Origin: a virus
IMG/VR virus record: IMGVR_UViG_3300034110_000648
Coordinates: 1-39,985 of that record
DNA length: 39,985 bases
Direction: 5' to 3' (one strand)
Part shown: piece after piece, positions 1 to 5,974 of the stretch
Layout: each line of letters starts with the position of its first letter
How positions within the stretch are numbered: the stretch's first letter is position 1
Notes under the pieces: generated by a model
What the model was told of the DNA's origin: nothing
What the model saw: only the letters and a program-made list of their open reading frames with translations
Databases searched by the model: none
Translations under genes and position numbers: made by a program

Positions 1-155
1 GTGCACAGGCCTCGGCCGTTTCCGGCCTGGCCCGGGAGCTGCTGCTGCGTGACCAGGCCGGCAGCGATCAAGGCCTGGGCCTGGCCCACGTAGACGGCCA
101 TGCGGTACTCCACATGGCGCAGCACGCCGGGGAAGACTTCGGTTTGCTCAGGCAT
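1..155 (-). CDS. Unknown phage protein, N-terminal part (cut by window edge)
   Basis: The reading frame starts with ATG at 155 and stays open to the window edge (about 51 codons). Its start overlaps the stop of the next upstream gene (148-966) by 8 bp, which is typical of a translationally coupled operon. The visible residues begin MPEQTEVFPG and continue with an Ala/Gln-rich helical segment (YVGQAQALIAAGLVTQQQ). I recognise no family. It is the last visible gene of the leftward early operon. The integrase expected further left lies outside the window. Confidence 0.6.
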   Translation of the reverse strand, partial: MPEQTEVFPGVLRHVEYRMAVYVGQAQALIAAGLVTQQQLPGQAGNGRGLC

Positions 156-966
156 CGTCACCCCCTAAGCTATCCAGCAGTTCCCCGCCGGCGATGCTCA
201 TCGCGCGCTCAAGCATCCAGGCGGCGGAATGCAGCATGATGTCGTCGTTGTTTGCCTTGTCGATAACCCCAAGTGCTTTGGCAATCCTCACACTCAAATC
301 AGGCAGCGGTCCGGTGGTCAGGTCGCCGCATGTGCCCGGCCCCATCGCGTCGCCTTCCACTTCGGATTCTTGGTAATAGATGGCAACCAAATCGCTGATG
401 CCGAAAAGCAAATCGCTGTTCGAGTGTTCTGCATAGAACTCCAGGACGGCCTTCGCACATTGCATCCAGCACATCGCATCGAAGTGCGTGTCCTCAATTT
501 CCTTTTCCGTCGGCGTAACGCTGTGCCTCCCTCGCTTTTTTGGTCGCTTCAAATCGGCGAACACGATCTGTTCAGGTGTGTCTCCCGTCACCTGGCTGAG
601 CGCGGCCGCTGCCGTGGCTATGAATGCCGTGCGAGCCGCTGATTCCGTGTCGCCTGGGACGAGACGCGCGGCATTGATGCACGCCGCAACGTCATAGGCT
701 GCAGACTCGTGCTCCTCCTTGTTCGCCGTCGATGCCTGCAGCGCTATGCCAGATCCAATCCGGAGCAGGCGGTCTGATTCGCCGCTGAACTCATGGGGCT
801 CATCTGTCCTGCTCGCTTCATGGAGGGCTTGGGAGGCCATCCGGAACAGCGCGCAGCATTCCTCGAAGGTGGGTGCGGACTGATGGGCTGCAGGTGTTGC
901 TGCGGACGAGGATGCGGCCGCGCCGGCCTTGCGGCGGGCCTGGGGCTTTTCAGCAACGGCGTTCAT
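148..966 (-). CDS. Hypothetical phage protein, 272 aa
   Basis: A long leftward frame starting at an ATG that overlaps the previous stop as ATGA (963-966). The first 30 residues are Ala/Lys/Arg-rich and look disordered. The rest is predicted mainly helical and acidic (residues such as CCALFRMASQALHEA and KALGVIDKANNDD). There is no signal peptide or membrane segment. I do not recognise the family. Its similar length and acidic, helical style to the next gene upstream (963-1778), with coupled starts, suggests the two may act together. That is inference only. Confidence 0.75.
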   Translation of the reverse strand: MNAVAEKPQARRKAGAAASSSAATPAAHQSAPTFEECCALFRMASQALHEASRTDEPHEFSGESDRLLRIGSGIALQASTANKEEHESAAYDVAACINAARLVPGDTESAARTAFIATAAAALSQVTGDTPEQIVFADLKRPKKRGRHSVTPTEKEIEDTHFDAMCWMQCAKAVLEFYAEHSNSDLLFGISDLVAIYYQESEVEGDAMGPGTCGDLTTGPLPDLSVRIAKALGVIDKANNDDIMLHSAAWMLERAMSIAGGELLDSLGGDDA

Positions 967-1778
967 GCTTGGGCTCCCAGATCGTGGAAATTGGGGCCAC
1001 CGTGCCAGCGGCCAATGTCTCCGATCACAGAGTCACCCACGGCATGATCTGCCACGCTGCCGACACTTGTGGTGATGGACTGAGCTGCGCTGATCAGGTT
1101 GAGCCGCTCCCACTCGCCATCGCTCGTCAAGGCCATTGCCAGGATGCTGCCCAGCGTGGCCATATTGCCCGCGACGACTTCCAGCACAGCAGCCAGCTGC
1201 GCGCGCGAGAACGTGACGCCCACCTCCTGAGCCGTTTCTGGCTCCCTGCTGATGGGCGGGGTCGGGCGGTCGCGGAATGGCTTGGCGCCCGCATAGGTCG
1301 TCATGGCGCGCAACTCGCCGAGGTCACGCTTGGCTTTTGCGTATGCCACGCACAGCCGCCCAGAAAAGTCCTCTGCGTGGTCGATCAGCATCGAGACGAA
1401 GGCGGCTTCTCCAGCCGAGGTGCATGCGTCGGGGTTGAACTGCTCCCGGGCGGTCTCCAGACTGTTGTTGATATAGCCGAGCATGCTCGTCATGCTGCTG
1501 GTGTCCAGGCCTTCTTCGTCGTCCACTTCATAGACGTCGGGCTGCTCGAGGTGCCCAAGGAGCACGCTGGCTCGGTCCATGTGCGGGCACCGATAGCGCT
1601 CGACGGCGCCGCAGTGCGTGGTGTTCAGCACCATGTAGAACAGCGATGCGGCAGCCTTTTTGGCCAGGGCATCAGCCTCGGTCGTGGCAACGTCCGTGCA
1701 GCTTGCTGGCGCCGGCTTCTGATTCGCTCGCGGGGCCGCGGTTTTGCGAGCGGGGGCTAACGTGGCATCATGCGACAT
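963..1778 (-). CDS. Hypothetical phage protein, 271 aa
   Basis: The frame starts at ATG 1778, preceded by a purine-rich ribosome site (GAGAGGA). The N-terminus is basic and Ala-rich, and the body is helical with no recognisable motif. It contains a Cys/His cluster around residues 54-66 (NTTHCGAVERYRCPH), which could bind metal, but the spacing matches no family I know. Its stop overlaps the start of the 148-966 gene by 4 bp. It is the first gene after a hairpin that separates it from the antirepressor gene upstream. Confidence 0.75.
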   Translation of the reverse strand: MSHDATLAPARKTAAPRANQKPAPASCTDVATTEADALAKKAAASLFYMVLNTTHCGAVERYRCPHMDRASVLLGHLEQPDVYEVDDEEGLDTSSMTSMLGYINNSLETAREQFNPDACTSAGEAAFVSMLIDHAEDFSGRLCVAYAKAKRDLGELRAMTTYAGAKPFRDRPTPPISREPETAQEVGVTFSRAQLAAVLEVVAGNMATLGSILAMALTSDGEWERLNLISAAQSITTSVGSVADHAVGDSVIGDIGRWHGGPNFHDLGAQA

Positions 1779-1852
1779 ATGAAAGGTCCTCTCGGTTGAT
1801 CGCTGTGGGGGTTTTCATCGAGTTCCAGCGGTTGGCGCTGCTGGTTCTCACA

Positions 1853-1884
1853 GAAGCCTGACCGGTTGGCGCCGGTCGGGCTTC
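1853..1884 (-). terminator. Intercistronic hairpin, possible weak terminator
   Basis: A 13-bp stem (GAAGCCTGACCGG against CCGGTCGGGCTTC, one wobble pair) with a 6-nt loop lies between the antirepressor gene and the 963-1778 gene. The better T-run (CCTTTTG) follows on the plus strand. On the minus strand, where the flanking genes lie, only TTCTGTG follows. It may therefore act as an attenuator or an RNA-processing hairpin and not as a full stop. Confidence 0.4.
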
Positions 1885-1916
1885 GCCTTTTGTGTGGCCG
1901 GGGCGTTGGGTGGGAC

Positions 1917-2807
1917 TCATAGCAGGGCCGCCTGGGGTTCATCGGGGCCTTGCCTCGGCTTCAGATGGATCACACGGCTGCCCCTGCCGCGCTTGCCATC
2001 CTCCGCAGGCATGTTGTCGCGCACCACATCCACGACAGCTTCCCACCAGTCGATTTGATTGCCGTGGTGTGCGTTCTTGGCCTTGAAGGGCAGAACCTCG
2101 CCGTACTTGGTACCGGCTTCAGTCAGCACGTAGCCGTCCTCGACCTTGCGCTGCAGGCCAAGCTCCAGAAGCACCTTGTTGACGAGCTGGCTGCTGACTT
2201 TGGCGCGGCCTGTCTGCTCCGCGATGCGGGCGCCGATTTGCGTGGGGTTGAGGTGGACCATGCGCTCCAGCGCCACGGGCGGCAGCGCGCGGCGGAACTC
2301 GCTGAAGTCGATGCCGGTATGCTGCTCGAAGGCCTGGAGCTTGGCGGCGGCCACCACATCGAGGCGGATGCCAGGTACGTCCTTCAGTGCGTCGCCGACG
2401 AAGTTGATGACCTTCACCTGCTCCAGCGGCGTGCGGCCACGGACACGGGCAGGCTTCGTCTCTATTGGCTCTGGCGGGGTGGCCGCCTCGCCGGCCAGTA
2501 CGCGGCGCTCACACTCGATGTAGTACAGGCGGGCCTCTTTGCCCTTCGGGGTGCGCTCGACCATTGCCAGTTCCTTGGCCATGCCGATGCTGACGATGTA
2601 TTCCTTGGGAGGGCGACCGCCGGTACTTTCGGTCAAAAATGACTGAAAGTCCTTGCCCTCTTTGAAGTCGTACTCCTCAATGCGGCGGGCAATCCAATGA
2701 TTGAAGTCCGTGCCTGGGTTCAAGTGCTTGTGCAGGTCACGACCTACCGAGGTCAGCATGGTGACGCCGCCGATCTGGCGCGGCGCTACGGGGATGAGTT
2801 CGTTCAT
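1917..2807 (-). CDS. AntA/AntB-type phage antirepressor, 296 aa
   Basis: The N-terminal part (about residues 25-105) carries the AntA/AntB antirepressor pattern: a T-D-F-x-x-W core, then FKEGKDFQSF, then GRPPKEYIVSIGMAKELAM and an ERR end. In known phages such proteins relieve repression by the lysogeny repressor and push the phage to lytic growth. The C-terminal half (about residues 125-285) looks like a helical DNA-binding or oligomerisation domain (for example PTQIGARIAEQTGRAKVSSQLVN). A longer frame opens at 2858, but I chose ATG 2807 because AAAGGA stands 7-8 nt upstream and the longer start would overlap the next gene. Target inferred: the CI-like repressor at 8142-8843 or one of the Arc-like proteins. 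Confidence 0.85.
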   Translation of the reverse strand: MNELIPVAPRQIGGVTMLTSVGRDLHKHLNPGTDFNHWIARRIEEYDFKEGKDFQSFLTESTGGRPPKEYIVSIGMAKELAMVERTPKGKEARLYYIECERRVLAGEAATPPEPIETKPARVRGRTPLEQVKVINFVGDALKDVPGIRLDVVAAAKLQAFEQHTGIDFSEFRRALPPVALERMVHLNPTQIGARIAEQTGRAKVSSQLVNKVLLELGLQRKVEDGYVLTEAGTKYGEVLPFKAKNAHHGNQIDWWEAVVDVVRDNMPAEDGKRGRGSRVIHLKPRQGPDEPQAALL

Positions 2808-2820
2808 GGTGCTGATCCTT

Positions 2821-3093
2821 TCAGGGGTGGGTCGGGGTGATGGGCTCGTTAACTTCATGCTGAACGGGCACGGTGTATTGGGAAGCAGCGCTGACAGCCC
2901 TCTGCAGCGACTTCAGGCGCTCGTCGGCTTCATGGTGTTCGGTGCTGTACGCCCCTTCGTCAGCAGCCCAGGCGACAGCAATCGCTGTGTGGAAGATCTC
3001 TTCCAGCACGTCGCGCGGCACAAGGTCGAAAGTCACTTGGTGTGCCGTGATGGTGACGCGCCTAGTTGGGCGAAGCTGGGTGATATTGCTCAT
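2821..3093 (-). CDS. Hypothetical small phage protein, 90 aa
   Basis: A leftward frame overlapping the preceding gene by ATGA (3090-3093). It encodes a helical protein with a motif FDLVPRDVLEEIFHTAI followed by a conserved-looking helix ending in QHEV. The neighbouring upstream gene (3090-3365) has the same general pattern (VDLRTIPEDLKVEILQAAL and a C-terminal FMHEV), so the two may be tandem paralogues. No known domain is recognised. It is co-transcribed with the Arc-like repressor upstream and the antirepressor downstream. Confidence 0.7.
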   Translation of the reverse strand: MSNITQLRPTRRVTITAHQVTFDLVPRDVLEEIFHTAIAVAWAADEGAYSTEHHEADERLKSLQRAVSAASQYTVPVQHEVNEPITPTHP

Positions 3094-3365
3094 GCCGCTG
3101 CCCCTTCAGTTTTGGGCGTGATGTCCACCTCGTGCATGAACTGGCTGATGTGGCTCACGCGGCTTGCGAGCTGCTCCAGCACATCGGCCTCGGGCGAGTT
3201 GACCTGCAGGTCGTAGAGCTCGCCGTTGTCGTGAAGGCCCGCGACGTCGAGCGCCGCTTGCAGGATCTCCACCTTGAGGTCTTCGGGGATGGTGCGCAGG
3301 TCAACGAACCGCAGGCGTTCATTGCCGTAGCGTTCCCAGTGGATGGGGTTGATGGGCTTGCTCAC
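3090..3365 (-). CDS. Hypothetical small phage protein, 91 aa (GTG start)
   Basis: A much longer open frame (from 3698) runs antisense through the Arc-like genes and is not believable as protein. The likely start is GTG at 3365, which overlaps the TGA of the Arc-like gene as GTGA. This gives a 91-residue acidic protein beginning VSKPINPIHWERYGNE. It resembles the downstream 90-aa protein in layout (VDL-x2-P-x-D-x3-E followed by two helices). Function unknown. Confidence 0.65.
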   Translation of the reverse strand: MSKPINPIHWERYGNERLRFVDLRTIPEDLKVEILQAALDVAGLHDNGELYDLQVNSPEADVLEQLASRVSHISQFMHEVDITPKTEGAAA

Positions 3366-3526
3366 TGCTGGTTTCCTTTCGCTTGCTGTTGCTGTTTGCG
3401 GCTCTCTTCGAGCCTGAGAACGACCTCGGCCGTCAGGCTTCGGCGCGCGCTTTCCGCTTGCTCTTGCAGCCAACTTTTCAGCTCCACGGGGAGCCGAAGG
3501 TTGGTCTGGACTTCGCTGGGTGCCAT
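3362..3526 (-). CDS. Arc-like ribbon-helix-helix repressor, 54 aa
   Basis: The product starts MAPSEVQTNLRLPVELKSWL, a classic Arc/MetJ-type ribbon-helix-helix fold. The beta-strand VQTNLRLP would contact the DNA major groove, and the two helices end in SLTAEVVLRLEESRK. The tail is Gln-rich. ATG 3526 is chosen over an upstream ATG at 3595 because GAAAGGA precedes it and the upstream codons run through the promoter and operator DNA. It is the first gene of the leftward operon and diverges from a second Arc-like gene that shares the VQTNLRLP strand. Likely role: dimeric repressor of its own promoter, binding the AGCA-N3-TGCT sites. Confidence 0.85.
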   Translation of the reverse strand: MAPSEVQTNLRLPVELKSWLQEQAESARRSLTAEVVLRLEESRKQQQQAKGNQQ

Positions 3527-3543
3527 CGTGTTTCCTTTCATGT

Positions 3544-3601
3544 AGCACTCTGCTTGGTTTGCAATGTAGCAGTCTGCTTGGTTGCGTGCAAGCACTTTGC
3601 T
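3544..3601. promoter_or_regulatory. Three-site operator array, AGCA-N3-TGCT
   Basis: Three 11-bp palindromes lie between the divergent Arc-like genes: AGCACTCTGCT (3544-3554), AGCAGTCTGCT (3568-3578) and AGCACTTTGCT (3591-3601). Their starts are 24 and 23 bp apart, and each is followed by TGG. They overlap the start-point, spacer and -35 edge of the leftward promoter and the spacer of the rightward one. Spacing of about two helical turns would put bound dimers on one face of the DNA. Binding by the flanking Arc-like proteins is inference. Confidence 0.7.
3563..3591 (-). promoter_or_regulatory. Leftward promoter of the Arc-like/antirepressor operon
   Basis: On the minus strand, TTGCAC (3591-3586) and TACATT (3568-3563) are separated by exactly 17 bp, a good sigma-70 match. 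Transcription would begin near 3556, leaving a roughly 30-nt leader with GAAAGGA before the Arc-like start. The middle operator sits in the spacer and the first operator at the start-point, so a bound repressor would block it. Confidence 0.6.
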
Positions 3602-3609
3602 TGGATAAT
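3582..3609 (+). promoter_or_regulatory. Rightward promoter of the second Arc-like gene
   Basis: TTGCGT (3582-3587) and GATAAT (3604-3609) are 16 bp apart. A start-point 7 nt past the -10 box would fall on the A of the ATG at 3616. There is no Shine-Dalgarno sequence before this ATG. The mRNA is therefore probably leaderless, as in some phage repressor genes. The third operator lies inside the spacer. Confidence 0.5.
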
Positions 3610-3615
3610 CGACGC

Positions 3616-4053
3616 ATGGCCTCCGAAGACGTACAAACCAACCTCCGCCTCCCTGCTGATCTCAAGGACCGCTTGGTGGCATCCGCTGCCGAAAACAATC
3701 GATCGTTGAGCGCTGAGGTCGCATTCCGTTTGCAAGAGAGCTACGAGGTCGATCCGAAGGCCCTTGTGTCCGCCCTTAAAGGCCAGGCGGCGATCGCGCA
3801 GACGATGGCCCAATTCGTCATCAGCGCGGTTAACATCGCGGGCCCGCAGGCAACGCTGACAGCGGAAGTCATGAAGCTGATGAAAGAGGCAGCGACTCAG
3901 GTCAAAACCGGTGGGAAGCTGACGAATGAAGGGCCGTTGGACGACCTTATGGCTCTTCTCGTAGCTTTGGCCGATGCGTCTGAAGGCCAGGACCCTGTCG
4001 AGTACGCGAAGACGGTGTTGGCAAAACGTCGTAAAGACAAACCCAAGTCCTGA
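3616..4053 (+). CDS. Arc-like repressor with long C-terminal extension, 145 aa
   Basis: Residues 1-48 form an Arc-type ribbon-helix-helix domain (MASEDVQTNLRLPADLKDRL, then SLSAEVAFRLQESYEV), closely related to the divergent 54-aa protein. About 95 further residues follow: helical, Ala-rich, then a Lys/Arg-rich tail (AKRRKDKPKS). They could add oligomerisation or a partner-binding surface. The start is placed at ATG 3616 because the upstream in-frame ATG (3520) would read through the promoter. It is the only rightward gene in this part and converges with 4104-4892. Likely role: repressor of both divergent promoters. Confidence 0.8.
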   Translation: MASEDVQTNLRLPADLKDRLVASAAENNRSLSAEVAFRLQESYEVDPKALVSALKGQAAIAQTMAQFVISAVNIAGPQATLTAEVMKLMKEAATQVKTGGKLTNEGPLDDLMALLVALADASEGQDPVEYAKTVLAKRRKDKPKS

Positions 4054-4103
4054 ATCTTCTTTTGAGAATTCAGTTCTGAGCAACACCCGTGCTGGCGTGG
4101 CGC

Positions 4104-4892
4104 TCATGCCCATCCCCCAGCGATCAGGTTGCGAATGATTGCCGGGCCTTCGGTGCGGCCTGTGGCATCGTGTTCCTCTAGGTACTCAAACACCGCCAGG
4201 GCCTCGGCCATGTTGCGCGGCGCGATCCGCGCGAGCTGACGAAAGCAGAAATCGACGTGTTCCTGGAACTCGGGCCAGTGGTCGCCGGCCATGTCCACGC
4301 TGGCTTGGCGAAGCCAGTACAGGGACCGCTCGTATTCGTTGGCGTGGAGACAATCGGCGAGCGTTGACGGCACCAGTTCTGGGTGCTTCATGAATCGCGC
4401 ATCTGCTTTCGCGTGGTCGTAGCCCCAGAGTGCCTCCTTGTCCTTGCGCAGGCCCTTCAGGGCGGCCTTGCACGCGGTTTCCGCAGGCGTCATGGCGAAC
4501 AGGCCATCAATGGAGCCGAAGCGGGACAGGGCTTCATCCTTGCGTGCCTGTCGCTCCATCGTGGACTTGGCCAGCGACTCCAAATTGGCAAAGCCGAAGG
4601 TCATCAGCACGGCAGCGAAGTGGCCATTGGAGACGCGGGCCACATATTTGCTGTACCTGTCTTCGAGGTCCTTGGCAGGGGTCTTGATCTGCTTGAAGGC
4701 CTCCAGCGCTTTGTCTATCAGCGCAGGATGAGCGGTCTTGATGCAGTCGCGCAGCCAGAGGACTGCATCCAGCTCGCGGTCACCGGTCTCGTTCTTGGGG
4801 ACGGGTGTCTCCGGGATGGAGAGTGCTGTACTGGCGCTGGTCTGCACAGGCGGCAGCGTGAAGAGGGCGCGGAACGCCTGGTTGTCTTGCAT
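4104..4892 (-). CDS. Hypothetical phage protein, 262 aa
   Basis: The frame begins MQDNQAFRALFTLPP at ATG 4892 with only a weak ribosome site. The N-terminal 40 residues are Pro/Thr-rich. The rest is helical with no membrane segment or known motif (segments LDAVLWLRDCIKTAHPAL and FQEHVDFCFRQLARIA). It is the second gene of the leftward unit controlled by the promoter near 5213-5241. Position in the leftward early operon suggests a host-takeover or recombination accessory role, but nothing in the sequence proves this. Confidence 0.7.
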   Translation of the reverse strand: MQDNQAFRALFTLPPVQTSASTALSIPETPVPKNETGDRELDAVLWLRDCIKTAHPALIDKALEAFKQIKTPAKDLEDRYSKYVARVSNGHFAAVLMTFGFANLESLAKSTMERQARKDEALSRFGSIDGLFAMTPAETACKAALKGLRKDKEALWGYDHAKADARFMKHPELVPSTLADCLHANEYERSLYWLRQASVDMAGDHWPEFQEHVDFCFRQLARIAPRNMAEALAVFEYLEEHDATGRTEGPAIIRNLIAGGWA

Positions 4893-4910
4893 CTTGATCT
4901 CGCTGCGTTG

Positions 4911-5048
4911 TTATGGGTGCTGGCGCTGGGATGCGCGGTGGTTGCGCCAGAGCAGGCCCAAGGCCCAGGCCATGGACTGCGGCAGGGTTCCGCCAGCGCG
5001 GCGGCGCATGGCCACCAGGCGGAAGAGGCAGGCGAGTTTGCTGGTCAT
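4911..5048 (-). CDS. Small basic protein, 45 aa
   Basis: A short frame starts at ATG 5048 with GGAG 7 nt upstream and ends at TAA 4913-4911, 18 nt before the 262-aa gene. The product (MTSKLACLFRLVAMRRRAGG, then a Trp-containing helix and a His/Gln/Arg tail) is strongly basic. It is the first gene after the CI-operator-controlled leftward promoter. Function unknown. Support is the good ribosome site and operon position; there is no recognised homology. Confidence 0.5.
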   Translation of the reverse strand: MTSKLACLFRLVAMRRRAGGTLPQSMAWALGLLWRNHRASQRQHP

Positions 5049-5071
5049 CGTTCACTCCGACAGGTTGATGG

Positions 5072-5098
5072 AAGGGGGTGCCAAACTGACACCCCCTT
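5072..5098 (-). other. Leader hairpin upstream of the 45-aa gene
   Basis: A perfect 9-bp stem (AAGGGGGTG against CACCCCCTT, 9-nt loop) lies in the leftward leader, between the promoter at 5213-5241 and the ribosome site. It has no T-run on either strand, so it is not a standard terminator. It may stabilise the leader RNA or serve as an antitermination-type signal. Confidence 0.4.
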
Positions 5099-5212
5099 TG
5101 CAACACCTCACTGGCGGGATTTCATCCCTGGACCTGCCCTCTGCATCCTGTTGGGCTTACCGGCTTCGTATCGCTTGCCGAGGTCTTAGTGCGTGGTGTC
5201 GCGCTAAAGAGA

Positions 5213-5241
5213 ATTGTTAGCCTAGGCGAACTATATGTCAA
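5213..5241 (-). promoter_or_regulatory. Leftward early promoter (PL-like) under CI-type operators
   Basis: On the minus strand a perfect TTGACA (5241-5236) stands 17 bp from AACAAT (5218-5213). The spacer is almost filled by the operator at 5216-5231. Transcription would start near 5206 and give a leader of about 160 nt containing the 5072-5098 hairpin. The rest of the gene-free stretch 5049-5428 holds no further coding potential I can support. Confidence 0.65.
5216..5231. promoter_or_regulatory. CI-type operator, GTTAG-N6-CGAAC
   Basis: The 16-bp imperfect palindrome GTTAGCCTAGGCGAAC has the same architecture as the operators beside the CI gene (GTTAG-N6-CTAAC). It lies across the -10 box and spacer of the leftward promoter, so binding would repress it. 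Confidence 0.6.
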
Positions 5242-5260
5242 TGGCCTGGGGAAATATTTT

Positions 5261-5276
5261 GTTCGCTATGGCTAAC
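5261..5276. promoter_or_regulatory. CI-type operator, second copy, reversed
   Basis: GTTCGCTATGGCTAAC is, read on the other strand, GTTAG-N6-CGAAC: the same site as 5216-5231 in reverse orientation. Its centre is 45 bp from the first. Two sites at this spacing could bind cooperatively, as with lambda OL. Confidence 0.6.
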
Positions 5277-5428
5277 TATTTTTGATCAGGAAGATGACGA
5301 GGCTTCCTAGTCCGGATGGGCGGATGCAAAATAACCGTCGCGCGGGGCTTGTGTTTGAGTCGGCGTAGCGTCTGACCTCTGGTGGGCAGTCTTGATGGCT
5401 ACATTGATGCACCACACGGGAGACACCC

Positions 5429-5659
5429 ATGCACCACCTCGACACCATCGATGGAATCATTGCGCTCGCGGAGACAGGCCCGGGCGTGGAGCCAGGAGAG
5501 GCGCTGAATGTCTTGGCCAGGATCATCAGCGACATGAACCCCAAGGAAGCCAACTACAAGGAGCGGGTGGCTGGCCTGGTGCTCGTTGGGGCGACGCTGT
5601 GGCGCACTTCCGTTGCCGCAGGCGATGCGACTCTTGATGCCGCGCTCTGGCGCGCGTAG
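5429..5659 (+). CDS. Hypothetical small protein, 76 aa
   Basis: ATG 5429 has GGGAG 6 nt upstream. The product (MHHLDTIDGIIALAETGPGV...) is acidic and helical, with a C-terminal half of small hydrophobic residues (ERVAGLVLVGATLW). No family is recognised. It stands alone on the plus strand between two leftward units. I found no convincing promoter for it, so its expression is uncertain. Confidence 0.5.
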   Translation: MHHLDTIDGIIALAETGPGVEPGEALNVLARIISDMNPKEANYKERVAGLVLVGATLWRTSVAAGDATLDAALWRA

Positions 5660-5663
5660 CGCC

Positions 5664-5691
5664 CAAGAAAAAGCCCCGAGTGCTGGGGCTT
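5664..5691 (-). terminator. Rho-independent terminator of the 5756-7949 unit
   Basis: On the minus strand a 7-bp stem (AAGCCCC / GGGGCTT, 7-nt loop) is followed by TTTTTCTTG. It closes the leftward accessory unit that carries the Schlafen-like gene. Confidence 0.75.
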
Positions 5692-5755
5692 GTGCAGGAA
5701 GGTCGATGGGGTAGGGCGGCTCAGTTGGCCAATGGCGCCGGGCGTGTCAGCCTGG

Positions 5756-5974
5756 CTACTCGCAGCCCAGCTCGGTCAGCGTGTCCTGCAGCGTCTTGAT
5801 GAGCCGCTCAACGTCCTCGGGCGGCATCTCGACCCAGGTGGTCGTGTAACGCTTGACGATTCGCTTAATCTTCTGTTTCTGAAGTTCTATCAACGATAGA
5901 AGACGGAATTGTGTATTTTTGATCTGGGTGTTTTTCCATTTTTGGAATCGTGTAAGCCAGCAGGCCTTCTGCAA
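5756..5974 (-). CDS. Small protein overlapping the Schlafen-like gene, possibly a truncated remnant, 72 aa
   Basis: The frame starts at 5974 inside the 3' end of the 694-aa gene (110 bp overlap) and ends just before the terminator. Its last third (TTTWVEMPPEDVERLIKTL) is GC-rich and looks like ordinary phage protein. Its first half is AT-rich and basic and shares DNA with the accessory gene. One reading is that insertion of the accessory gene cut off the original start of an older phage gene. Another is a genuine small overlapping partner gene. I cannot decide between them. Confidence 0.4.
   Translation of the reverse strand: MQKACWLTRFQKWKNTQIKNTQFRLLSLIELQKQKIKRIVKRYTTTWVEMPPEDVERLIKTLQDTLTELGCE

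Noticed and set aside
3090-3698. 202-codon minus-strand frame as one protein
   Set aside because: Its first half overlaps the Arc-like genes and operator DNA. The GTGA junction at 3362-3365 gives a better start.
4051-4074. Hairpin between the convergent genes at 4053 and 4104
   Set aside because: The stem is only 6 bp with a 12-nt loop and no T-run on either strand.
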